DNA of 64,000 nt. Origin: an uncultured Bacillota bacterium (GTDB lineage Bacteria > Bacillota > Clostridia > Christensenellales > QAND01). Shown in pieces: positions 1-10,896 of this stretch. The stretch covers positions 1 through 64,000 of the forward strand of contig CAJLPK010000002.1 in the NCBI GenBank assembly GCA_905208455.1, in the 5' to 3' direction. The translations under genes were made by a program, and so were the position numbers. Positions within the stretch are counted from its first letter, which is position 1. Every line of letters begins with the position of its first letter. Under the pieces are notes generated by a model. The model searched no databases, was not told the DNA's origin, and was given only the letters and a program-made list of their open reading frames with translations.

Positions 1-251
1 GTACCATAGTAAGTTGTTCCAAATACACATGCATATTCCAAAAATGCATGCTCATGGATCATTTGCTCAAACTGCTCTCTGCTGACAAAGAAATAATGGA
101 CCCCTTCCTTTTCCCCGGGGCGCGGGGCGCGTGTTGTAGCCGAAACAGACACGATCGCATCCGATCTTTTTTTCAGCAAGGATTGTATCAAAGTGCCCTT
201 GCCCGCTCCGGATGGGCCCGAAACCACCAGCAGTGTTCCACGTTTTTTCAT
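1..251 (-). CDS. gmk: Guanylate kinase, N-terminal part (runs off the window)
   Basis: Guanylate kinase transfers phosphate from ATP to GMP, giving GDP for nucleotide pools in the cytoplasm. About 83 codons are visible. They begin [20 protein letters not shown], with the P-loop GPSGAGKG near residues 12-19, followed by the GMP-binding stretch [11 protein letters not shown] and the YFF segment. The ATG follows an AGGAAGG ribosome site. It is the last gene seen in a yicC-remA-gmk operon, the usual Firmicutes order. The C-terminal half lies outside the window, so completeness cannot be judged. Confidence 0.95.
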   Translation of the reverse strand, partial: MKKRGTLLVVSGPSGAGKGTLIQSLLKKRSDAIVSVSATTRAPRPGEKEGVHYFFVSREQFEQMIHEHAFLEYACVFGTTYYG

Positions 252-260
252 GATGCCTTC

Positions 261-521
261 CTAATCCTCCAGTTCCGTCTCACGGTCGCTTAACCGATTT
301 GCTACTGTTTCAGGCTGCACGGCAGACAAAATGATATGCCCGCTGTCCATAACAACCACAGCACGGGTACGTCTGCCATATGTTGCATCTATCAATACCC
401 CCCGCTCGCGCGCATCTTGAATGATCCTTTTAATAGGCGCGCTTTCCGGAGAAACGATTGCTATGATCCTGCTTGCTGAAACGATATTCCCGAAACCAAT
501 ATTGATCAACCGAATCGCCAT
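261..521 (-). CDS. remA: RemA/DUF370 family DNA-binding regulator
   Basis: This 86-residue protein matches the RemA (DUF370, YlzA) family along its length: [12 protein letters not shown] at the start, then SPESAPIKR and the [15 protein letters not shown] core. In Bacillus, RemA is an oligomeric DNA-binding protein that activates extracellular matrix and osmoprotection genes. Whether it has that role here is inference. It sits between yicC and gmk, 14 bases after yicC, as in most Firmicutes. The start has a GAGGAAG ribosome site. The C-terminus is a short acidic tail. Confidence 0.93.
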   Translation of the reverse strand: MAIRLINIGFGNIVSASRIIAIVSPESAPIKRIIQDARERGVLIDATYGRRTRAVVVMDSGHIILSAVQPETVANRLSDRETELED

Positions 522-535
522 ACATTCTTCCTCGC

Positions 536-1411
536 TTATTCTACATTTTGAACCTGTTCACGCATTTTTTCCAATTCGCTCTTAGCCGCAATTACCAGTG
601 AAGTAATTTCCGCATCGTTGGCCTTGCTGCCAATGGTATTTACCTCACGATTCATTTCCTGTACAATAAAATCCAATTTTCTGCCTACCGGCCCATCCGA
701 CTGTGCGCTTTGGCAAAATTGCTCTATATGGCTATGCAGGCGCACCAATTCCTCATCAATTGCATGCTTCTCCGCTATCAGGGCCGCTTCCATAACAACC
801 CGTTGCTTTAGTGTTTCATCTGCCTGCGTATATTCCTTCATTTTTTCCAAAAGCTTATCCTTAGAGGCCTGCTCCGCCCGAGGCGCCAATGCATCAATCT
901 GACAAACCAAGGCATCCACCGCTTTTGCCTTTGTAAGCAGATCCTCGCAAAGCTTTTCGCCTTCCTTTTCACGCATCGTTTTCAACTGCTCGATGGCCTG
1001 CGAAAAAGCCTGCTCTACGACAAAGCATACTGCCTGCTCGTCTTCTTGGCTTTCAGAAAGCTGTAAGACCTGGGGCAGCATAGCCACCTGCCACAGAGTA
1101 GTTTCAGACGGCTTTCCCAACGCCTGCGCCAGCGCCGATACCGCCTTTTGATAGGACTGCGCCAAAGCGACATCTGCCAGAACCTCAGCCCGATCTTCCC
1201 TCGTATTTTTATAGGAAATATATAGGTCAACCTTTCCCCGATGCAAAACATCCGCTAAAGCTGCGCGCAGTTTTTGTTCTACAAAACTCACATTGCGCGA
1301 CATACGGAAATTTGGGTCTAGGTATCGAGAATTGACTGCCTTTATTTCAATGGTCGCTTCCCGCCCCTCCAGTTGAAACGAGCCGCGCCCAAAGCCGGTC
1401 ATACTTTGCAT
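536..1411 (-). CDS. yicC: YicC/YloC family endoribonuclease
   Basis: A 291-residue protein with the family hallmarks at both ends: MTGFGRG near residues 4-10, and the C-terminal DUF1732 block containing [14 protein letters not shown] and ending in [13 protein letters not shown]. Members are linked to RNA turnover and stationary-phase survival. Endoribonuclease activity is known for E. coli YicC and is inferred here. The central part is rich in charged helices and probably coiled coil. It is the first gene of the yicC-remA-gmk operon, with a GGAGG site 7 bases before the ATG and a promoter just upstream. Confidence 0.93.
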   Translation of the reverse strand: MQSMTGFGRGSFQLEGREATIEIKAVNSRYLDPNFRMSRNVSFVEQKLRAALADVLHRGKVDLYISYKNTREDRAEVLADVALAQSYQKAVSALAQALGKPSETTLWQVAMLPQVLQLSESQEDEQAVCFVVEQAFSQAIEQLKTMREKEGEKLCEDLLTKAKAVDALVCQIDALAPRAEQASKDKLLEKMKEYTQADETLKQRVVMEAALIAEKHAIDEELVRLHSHIEQFCQSAQSDGPVGRKLDFIVQEMNREVNTIGSKANDAEITSLVIAAKSELEKMREQVQNVE

Positions 1412-1439
1412 TTTTATGCCTCCGTCCCCTTGATGGATT

Positions 1440-1469
1440 ATTATACCATAAAGATCAGCTCTGGTTCAA
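1440..1469 (-). promoter_or_regulatory. Sigma-A promoter for yicC-remA-gmk
   Basis: On the minus strand, TTGAAC (1464-1469) and TATAAT (1440-1445) are separated by 18 bases, about 30 bases before the yicC ATG. The -35 box lies within the 3' end of the preceding PurM-like gene, so the promoter is embedded in coding sequence. Confidence 0.7.
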
Positions 1470-2468
1470 CGATACCTCCGTCTCTGCCATACGCTCAGCA
1501 AACCGGTAAAATTCGTCTGCTCCAGGCGGCGCAATCTCTCTTGTCATTCCATCCATACACTGTATCAAAAGCCCATTGCCCTCATACTTTACCTGGCCAA
1601 TGACCGCTGCTGGGATCTCCTTTTCTTGTAAAGAGCGCACCATCTCTTTCCCATTTTCACATGCAATGAGAAGACAGCCGGCAGATGATAAGCGCAGCGC
1701 ATCTAAAGAAAATGCACGGCATAGCTGTTCTGTTTCCTCCAACACCGGAATGCGCTGCTCCATCAAATATACTCCACAGCGGGAAGCCAGGCTCATGGCA
1801 TGTACCGCCCCTAGTATGCCACCTTTGGCAGCATGGCAAATGGCGTGGGCTCCCTGGCCCGCCGCCAAAATGCCGTCCTGTATGGCGGAAAGCCGATCCT
1901 TTAGCTGCTGACAGGCGTGATAGCCCTCTGTTCCCAAATGCTGCATAGAGATAGAGGCATAATCCACTGCCATCCGATAGGTTGCCTCCAGCCCGGCCCA
2001 TTTTGTCAGCACCAGGTCATCCCCCATCTGCGCGCCATTGGCCGTTACCAAGCGTCCCTCCGGGCAAGTCCCCAAAACCACCGCGCTTGCCACTGCCCGC
2101 GTCAAAGCGTCGCTTTTTTCCACATTGCTGCCAATGACTTCGACCTGAAGTGTATCTGCGCATTGTTTTACCTGCTCCATCATACGCTCAACCTTTGCTT
2201 CATCCATGGTTTTTGGTATAAAAAGCGATATGATAAGGCCAACAGGTTCTGCCCCGCAGGCTGCCATCTCGTTGCAGCAGCACTGCACCAAAAGCCCCCC
2301 CATTTCCTTGCTCTCCAAGGAAACAGACTCTGTACAAACGACGCAAAGCCTGGGGCCAAGGCGCAGCGCAGCACAGCCCTTTTCTGTCGTGGGACGCAGC
2401 ACAACCTCATCTCGAATCTGCGTGTTGCTATAAAAAGCTTTTCTCATCCATTCAGTTTCAGTTTTCAT
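1455..2468 (-). CDS. AIR synthase-related (PurM/HypE-like) protein
   Basis: About 337 residues from the ATG at 2468 (MKTETEW). An in-frame ATG 7 codons upstream is also possible but has a poor ribosome site. The protein has the two-domain PurM/HypE/ThiL ATP-binding fold: an N-terminal half with GLLVQCCCNEMAACGAEPVG, which corresponds to the conserved ND/GA region, and a C-terminal half with AAKGGILGAVHAM. Homologues in Clostridia are annotated only as AIR synthase-related. The substrate is unknown. It follows ligA almost directly, so it is probably co-transcribed with pcrA-ligA. It is too unlike PurM to call purine synthesis. Confidence 0.75.
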   Translation of the reverse strand: MKTETEWMRKAFYSNTQIRDEVVLRPTTEKGCAALRLGPRLCVVCTESVSLESKEMGGLLVQCCCNEMAACGAEPVGLIISLFIPKTMDEAKVERMMEQVKQCADTLQVEVIGSNVEKSDALTRAVASAVVLGTCPEGRLVTANGAQMGDDLVLTKWAGLEATYRMAVDYASISMQHLGTEGYHACQQLKDRLSAIQDGILAAGQGAHAICHAAKGGILGAVHAMSLASRCGVYLMEQRIPVLEETEQLCRAFSLDALRLSSAGCLLIACENGKEMVRSLQEKEIPAAVIGQVKYEGNGLLIQCMDGMTREIAPPGADEFYRFAERMAETEVSLNQS

Positions 2469-2491
2469 ACCCTCACGGCCCTTCTTCATCC

Positions 2492-6645
<4,154 letters not shown>

Positions 6646-6666
6646 ATTTCCTCCTATAATAACCCC

Positions 6667-6701
6667 AAGAAAAAGGCGCACAAAGCTGGCCTTTGTACGC
6701 C
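6667..6701 (-). terminator. Terminator after the TrpR-like gene
   Basis: An 11-bp hairpin with one G-U pair (arms 6675-6685 and 6691-6701, loop CTGGC). Reading on the minus strand, it is followed by a run of T. It lies between the TrpR-like gene and pcrA, so pcrA-ligA is probably a separate unit. Confidence 0.75.
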
Positions 6702-6718
6702 AAAATCGTTACAATCCA

Positions 6719-7027
6719 TTATTCTTTATCCTGCTGTGTTTCCAGGCGGCTCAATACCAGGCCATAGCCTCCGCTCCCGTATGTTACACAACGGTTCACA
6801 CGGCTAATTGTCGCAGTAGAGGCACCTGTCAGCCGGCTGATTTCCTGATAGGTCACTTTGTCTTTCAACATTTTTGCCACTTGTAAACGCTGGCTCAGAG
6901 CATGCATCTCCGCCATGGTGCATATATCCTCAAAAAACTGATAGCATTCCTCTACTGTCTCCAAATGAAGGAGCGCTTGGCAAAGCATGTCCATTTCTTT
7001 GGACTTTAGATTGGAATTGGCTGGCAT
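6719..7027 (-). CDS. YerC/YecD family TrpR-like DNA-binding protein
   Basis: A 102-residue protein of the YerC/YecD family, which shares the Trp-repressor helix-turn-helix fold. The recognition region is TYQEISRLTGASTATISRVN near residues 60-79, followed by the family signature YGSGGY. In many Firmicutes a yerC-like gene lies next to pcrA, as here. The ligand and targets are unknown; tryptophan binding should not be assumed. The ATG has GGGAGG 6 bases upstream, and a TATAAT box (7054-7059) lies about 30 bases before the start. Confidence 0.88.
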   Translation of the reverse strand: MPANSNLKSKEMDMLCQALLHLETVEECYQFFEDICTMAEMHALSQRLQVAKMLKDKVTYQEISRLTGASTATISRVNRCVTYGSGGYGLVLSRLETQQDKE

Positions 7028-7053
7028 GCGAATCCTCCCAAACGTTTTTTTGT

Positions 7054-7082
7054 ATTATATCATGATACGCTACTTTATTAAA
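7054..7082 (-). promoter_or_regulatory. Probable promoter of the TrpR-like gene
   Basis: A perfect TATAAT on the minus strand (7054-7059). The best -35 candidate 17 bases upstream is only TTAATA, a weak match. The placement suits the gene starting at 7027. Confidence 0.45.
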
Positions 7083-7103
7083 GTATAAAAACCAAGCAAA
7101 TCA

Positions 7104-7718
7104 TCAACCGTCAGTCAGAACCTCCAGCTGTGCTATGGAAATTTCGTATGCGGTTTTGATGGCAGATTCCCCTGTGGGATATGTCTTTTCATAAGCGCGC
7201 GACTGCATGCGCCCCTTCAAACGGATATGTGTGCCTATTTCCAAATGCGCAGCAAAGCGCGCCGTTTTCCCCCAGGCAATGCACGGCAGATAATCGCTTT
7301 TGTGGTATGCACGATTTACCGCAAGCAGAATGTCCGTAATCTCCCGTTCAAACGGTGTTTTCCGGTATGTGGGTTTTTTGCATAAATATCCAGACAACGC
7401 GATCTCATTGTGGCAAGCTGCTGCCTGCGCAATAAATTCCAAGCGCCTGGCAAATACGGTTAAAATAAGCCGGCTGCTGCCCTCTACCATCTTATTATAG
7501 CTCCGTATCTGGCCATATACCCTGACAACCTGCCCAGATTTAGCGGTTCCCAGGATTCTTTCCGATACCGTAACCGGCAGCACATCGGCCACTTCCGATA
7601 AACGCTTTACATGAAGAGCGAATGTATAGAAATTCTCCCCATACAGCGAATGAGAATACAAAGGATCCTGTACAATGGTTCCCAATAATTGCGCCTGATT
7701 GTCATAGGTATTCTGCAC
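7104..7718 (-). CDS. Single-stranded DNA-binding-like protein with two OB domains
   Basis: A 204-residue protein that looks like two SSB-type OB folds in tandem: residues about 6-95 (LLGTIVQDPLYS... to ...VFARRLEFI) and about 103-198 (NEIALSGYLCKKPTYRKT... to ...ISIAQLEVL). The second half most resembles canonical SSB. The acidic DDxIPF-type tail that recruits partners in replicative SSB is absent; the protein ends EVLTDG. It is therefore probably an accessory SSB rather than the essential one. The start is GTG, 8 bases after GGAGG. A terminator separates it from the aldo/keto reductase upstream. Confidence 0.75.
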   Translation of the reverse strand: MQNTYDNQAQLLGTIVQDPLYSHSLYGENFYTFALHVKRLSEVADVLPVTVSERILGTAKSGQVVRVYGQIRSYNKMVEGSSRLILTVFARRLEFIAQAAACHNEIALSGYLCKKPTYRKTPFEREITDILLAVNRAYHKSDYLPCIAWGKTARFAAHLEIGTHIRLKGRMQSRAYEKTYPTGESAIKTAYEISIAQLEVLTDG

Positions 7719-7791
7719 TGTTGACGCCTCCTAAAATACTTATTTAATATTTATGAGGCAGCGGGTAGATTTATGATGCTCAGAGCCTATC

Positions 7792-7819
7792 AAAAAAGCA
7801 GCCAATCGGCTGCTTTTTT
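7792..7819 (-). terminator. Terminator after the broken aldo/keto reductase gene
   Basis: AGCAGCC / GGCTGCT stem (7797-7803 and 7808-7814) with A-tracts and T-tracts on both sides. It ends 1 base before the stop codon of the reductase reading frame. Confidence 0.85.
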
Positions 7820-7820
7820 A

Positions 7821-8660
7821 TCACATTTTATGGAATGTATACGGATCAGGCCCGGTATGATGATCCTGATTCAGCATATCAATGGCTACCATATCTTCAG
7901 AGCTCAAAATAAAATCAAATACCTGGATATTCTCTTCAATCCGTTTGGGGTTAATGGATTTCGGGATGGTAATGATACCTCTTTGCAATTCCCAGCGAAT
8001 TACGATCTGCGCGATATTTTTGTTGTATTTGTCTGCGATCTTTTTCAGCGTCTCATTGCCGAATACTTCTCCATGGGCCAGCGGGCTCCATGCTGTCATG
8101 GCAATTTGATTGCTAAAAAGGAACTGCTGCATCTATGTTTGTTTCAAAAATGGATGGCATTCAATCTGGTCTACCATCGGTTTGATCTCACAGCTGTCCA
8201 ATAATCTCTGTACATGCTCCTGCATAAAATTGCTCAATCCAATGGCGCGCACTCGTCCGTCCTTATATAGTTTTTCAAATGCTTTCCATGTATCTACATA
8301 TTTATCATGATCCGGGCACGGCCAATGAATCAAATACAAATCCAATACATCCAGGCCCAGCAGATCCATGGTCTTATCAAAGGCACGCAGCGTATTATCA
8401 TATCCCTGGTCGCTGTTCCACAATTTCGAAGTGATGAATAGCTCTTCCCGAGGAAACCCGCATTCTTTGATACCCTGGCCTACGCCTGCTTCATTTTCAT
8501 ACGCCGCAGCCGTATCAATCGCACGGTATCCTGCGGACACAGCCGCCTTGACAGCATCAATTACCTGTTGTCCATTTTCCGTTTGCCAAACGCCCAAACC
8601 AAATTGGGGCATTTTTACGCCGTTGTTCAAAACAATCCAGCTCTGTCCTGTTGTGTTCAT
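7821..8660 (-). pseudogene. Aldo/keto reductase interrupted by an in-frame amber stop
   Basis: The first 175 codons encode a typical NADPH-dependent aldo/keto reductase: GLGVWQTENG, catalytic Asp/Tyr in IDTAAAYENE, Lys in ITSKLW, His in YLIHWP, then IECHPFLKQT. A TAG codon at 8133-8135 follows. The same frame continues without a gap for 103 codons (MQQFLFSNQ..., AWSPLAHG, IPKSINPKRI) to a normal C-terminus. In relatives this codon is usually Glu (the QTE-L/M-QQF region), so one G-to-T change explains the break. The ribosome site AAAGGAG and the terminator are intact. It is either a recent pseudogene or a sequence error. The 175-residue product would lack part of the barrel. Confidence 0.88.
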
Positions 8661-8747
8661 TATACCGCTCCTTTCCTTTGTCCGGGAACTTCTTTGTATT
8701 CATTATTTCACGATCCTAATGGGCTGTCAAACATTGTTTGGCAGCCT

Positions 8748-8783
8748 TTATAAAAAGAAAGGAGAGCCGGTCTCCCGGCCTCC
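8748..8783 (-). terminator. Terminator after the Cna-B remnant
   Basis: A strong GC-rich hairpin (GGAG-A-GCCGG / CCGGC-CTCC, arms 8761-8770 and 8775-8783, loop TCTC). On the minus strand it is followed by TTTCTTTTTATAAA. Confidence 0.8.
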
Positions 8784-8805
8784 TGCTTTTCATCTGCATT
8801 TTCTG

Positions 8806-9444
8806 CTAATCAATCATCCCTTCCGGCGCTCTGTTCTCCGCTTTTTTGCATACAAAGTAGCGACCACGGTCTCCCGCTGTTCCAGATACCGTTTTGCGAA
8901 CACTGATACCGCCAAACTTTACATTTTGTATCGTTATGCCTTCGTAACGAGCTTCATAACCATCCGGTACATTGACTTCCTCTATGATGTACTCAATGAG
9001 CTTTCCTTCCGAGTCGTACATGGGAAGATCTGTAAACGTATACGCCCATACGTTGTCCGTGTTTGGTTTCATCGTATCCCATTGTCCTTCAAACAGCCCA
9101 GTGTCCTTGTAAACAACCGCACGCTTATATTCTATGCCATCAGCATACAGCACCAGCTCGATCTTTGCCGGGCGCTCTCCGGACGCATTGTTTTGATCGC
9201 GCCAAATCTTTGTAACAGGGATATCCATTGTCCCGCACAATCGGTTGGTGATCTGGTACCCATCCTGCTCCAAATCATAGCCATCCGGGACGCTTTCTTC
9301 TATACGATAGCTATACGGATGCCCTTGGCCATCGGTTTTCGGCAAATCTGCATAGCGGTAATGCCACACATCCCCTTCCATTTCCCATACAGAATCTGCC
9401 GATACAATTTGCTCTGCGCCACCTTCTATGCAATAGCTTTTGAC
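8806..9444 (-). pseudogene. Remnant of a Cna-B repeat surface protein
   Basis: The open frame runs from 9444 with no convincing start codon or ribosome site. It holds the end of one Cna-B (collagen-adhesin B-type) repeat and one complete repeat of about 95 residues (IPVTKIWRDQNN ... AYTFTDLPMYDSEGKLIEYIIEE ... YEITIQN-like end), then VRKTVSGTAGDRGRYFVCK, where the next domain breaks off and a stop follows. There is no signal peptide, LPXTG motif or C-terminal anchor. Such proteins are normally sortase-anchored adhesins or pilins of more than 500 residues. I read this as a decayed fragment of one. Confidence 0.75.
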
Positions 9445-9447
9445 CTA

Positions 9448-9671
9448 GATACTGATATTCTAAGCAAAACGTATGGAAATTCAAGCTATACAAATGCTAA
9501 GGAAGTGTATATTTTGGAAATGAAACTGTTGATGCTGTAAAAGCTGTGCTGGCTGTTCAAACTTTGGCGAAAAAATATCCATGGTTTGCATCTAGTGTAA
9601 GGGATATTCGGTTGCTCCGCATTGAGGATAATAACGACCTAAATCCTGCTATTCAAATGGTCGTTGGGTAA
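9448..9671 (+). pseudogene. Unrecognised plus-strand coding relic
   Basis: Immediately beyond the Cna-B remnant, the plus strand shows coding-like sequence in two frames. The first frame reads ...SKTYGNSSYTNAKEVY, and the second (open from 9501) reads GNETVDAVKAVLAVQTLAKK ... DNNDLNPAIQMVVG and stops at 9669-9671. The two overlap around GTGTATATTTTGG, as expected for a frameshift in one original gene. The second frame has no start codon. A clear terminator follows in the same direction. I do not recognise the family. Confidence 0.4.
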
Positions 9672-9676
9672 ATATG

Positions 9677-9710
9677 TAAAAAGAGGGCTCAGATGCCCTC
9701 TTTTGTTTTA
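9677..9710 (+). terminator. Terminator of the plus-strand relic
   Basis: An 8-bp hairpin AAGAGGGC / GCCCTCTT (9681-9688 and 9695-9702) followed by TTGTTTTA. Confidence 0.8.
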
Positions 9711-9761
9711 TTTGAAATGGATTTGGTTACTTTACGAATTGAAGAGCAACCATATATTTCG

Positions 9762-9790
9762 TTGCTTTTCTTTTACCAGACGGGTATAAT
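9762..9790 (+). promoter_or_regulatory. Sigma-A promoter of corA
   Basis: TTGCTT (9762-9767), a 17-base spacer, and a perfect TATAAT (9785-9790). The predicted start point near 9797-9801 falls exactly at the 5' edge of the structured leader. Confidence 0.82.
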
Positions 9791-9801
9791 ATTATATAAA
9801 T

Positions 9802-9892
9802 GGGCACAGCGTTAACCTCCCATTGTTTTTCAGTGGGAGTCATGACGCATTTTTTGTGTCATCCGTTTTGCCAAACCAAAATGCACTTTGGC
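9802..9892 (+). ncRNA. Structured 5' leader of corA (three-way junction, candidate riboswitch)
   Basis: The leader can fold as a three-way junction. P1 pairs 9803-9811 with 9864-9872 (one C-T mismatch, one G-U). P2 is a 9-bp hairpin (9817-9825 / 9831-9839). P3 is an 8-bp hairpin (9842-9849 / 9855-9862). Both hairpin loops are five T. Joining segments are short (TTAAC, TC, C). A competing hairpin GCCAAA / TTTGGC (9870-9875 / 9887-9892) uses part of the 3' strand of P1, so the two folds exclude each other. I do not match it to the M-box, NiCo or yybP-ykoY classes. Function as a metal sensor is inference from the corA gene. Confidence 0.5.
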
Positions 9893-9921
9893 ATTGAATC
9901 AGACAGAAATGAGGTGGAAAA

Positions 9922-10857
9922 ATGATTTCTTTTTTCCGTACAGACGACCAAAAAATTCATTTGCTGGATGCCATAGAGGCCGGTTGTTGGGTGCATGTTG
10001 TAAATCCTACAAAAGATGAAATCGACTTGTTGCTTGCAATCACAAATGTAGAACGCGATTTCCTCGTTGCAGCTTTGGACGAAGAAGAGCGATCACGTAT
10101 TGAAACAGAGAACGGGCAAACTCTAATCGTGGTAGATACCCCTACCATTGAGTTATCCGATAAAGAGGGAATCATCAACTCCACATTCCCTCTAGGCATC
10201 ATTTTAACAGACGATAATATTTTTACTGTATGTCTGAAAGATTCTTCAGTTTTACAGGATTTCACCAACAACAGAGTCAAGGGATTTTCTACCAAAAAGA
10301 AAAGCCGATTTATCCTGCAGCTTCTTTATCGCAACGCTGCTAAATTCCTTGTTTACCTGCGGCAGATCGATAAAAAAAGCACAGAGCTGGAAGGCGAGCT
10401 CCATAAATCAATGAAGAATAAGGAACTGATCGCCATGCTCAATTTGGAAAAGAGCTTGGTCTATTTTTCCACCTCGCTAAAAAGCAATGAAGCTGTGCTG
10501 GAACGCTTGATGCGCATGGAATTTATACGGCGTTATCCGGATGATACAGATCTTTTGGAGGATGTTATCATTGAAAACAAGCAGGCCATTGAGATGTGTA
10601 CCATCTACCGTGATATTTTATCCGGTACTATGGATGCTTTTGCTTCTGTGATCTCCAACAATCTAAACATTGTTATGAAGCTTTTGACTTCTATTACCAT
10701 TATGCTTACCATCCCTACGCTGTTTGCTAGTCTTTGGGGCATGAATGTACCGGTCCCTTTTCAAAATAGCCCTTGGGGCTTCCTGGTCGTTTGTGGAATT
10801 TCCTTGATCGCATCCATCATTTCTGGCATCATTATGTTTCGGAAAAAAATGTTCTAA
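9922..10857 (+). CDS. corA: CorA-family magnesium/divalent cation transporter
   Basis: A 311-residue CorA (MIT) channel protein. It has a large N-terminal cytoplasmic domain rich in acidic and helical segments (about residues 1-245) and two C-terminal membrane helices. The first ends in the signature GMN of LWGMNVPVP near residue 273; the second (FLVVCGISLIASIISGIIMF) is followed by basic residues. CorA proteins form pentamers that import Mg2+, or Co2+/Ni2+ in some cases. The ATG follows GAGGTGG. It stands alone between two terminators with its own promoter and structured leader, opposite to the flanking genes. Confidence 0.95.
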   Translation: MISFFRTDDQKIHLLDAIEAGCWVHVVNPTKDEIDLLLAITNVERDFLVAALDEEERSRIETENGQTLIVVDTPTIELSDKEGIINSTFPLGIILTDDNIFTVCLKDSSVLQDFTNNRVKGFSTKKKSRFILQLLYRNAAKFLVYLRQIDKKSTELEGELHKSMKNKELIAMLNLEKSLVYFSTSLKSNEAVLERLMRMEFIRRYPDDTDLLEDVIIENKQAIEMCTIYRDILSGTMDAFASVISNNLNIVMKLLTSITIMLTIPTLFASLWGMNVPVPFQNSPWGFLVVCGISLIASIISGIIMFRKKMF

Positions 10858-10860
10858 TAA

Positions 10861-10889
10861 AAAAAAGAGCTGGTTTACAGCTCTTTTTT
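10861..10889. terminator. Bidirectional terminator between corA and parC
   Basis: A perfect 12-bp palindromic stem AAAAAAGAGCTG / CAGCTCTTTTTT (10861-10872 and 10878-10889) with loop GTTTA. T-runs suit both converging genes. Confidence 0.9.
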
Positions 10890-10896
10890 ATTAACT

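Noticed and set aside
8133..8135. Amber codon as pyrrolysine or programmed readthrough site
   Set aside because: There is only one case, the residue in relatives is an ordinary Glu, and no stimulating structure is evident. A point mutation or error is simpler.
8721..8746. Inverted repeat GGCTGTCAAAC / GTTTGGCAGCC as an insertion-sequence end
   Set aside because: It is a single hairpin with a 3-base loop between two relics, with no second copy nearby and no transposase; it may be a second terminator or a chance repeat.
8368..9540. A 390-codon plus-strand open frame crossing the reductase and Cna-B relics
   Set aside because: Over most of its length it is the complement of recognisable reductase and Cna-B sequence; only its last part overlaps the true plus-strand relic.
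9802..9921. M-box magnesium riboswitch before corA
   Set aside because: The leader is about 120 nt, shorter than the M-box, and the folding pattern (two T5-loop hairpins in a three-way junction) does not fit.
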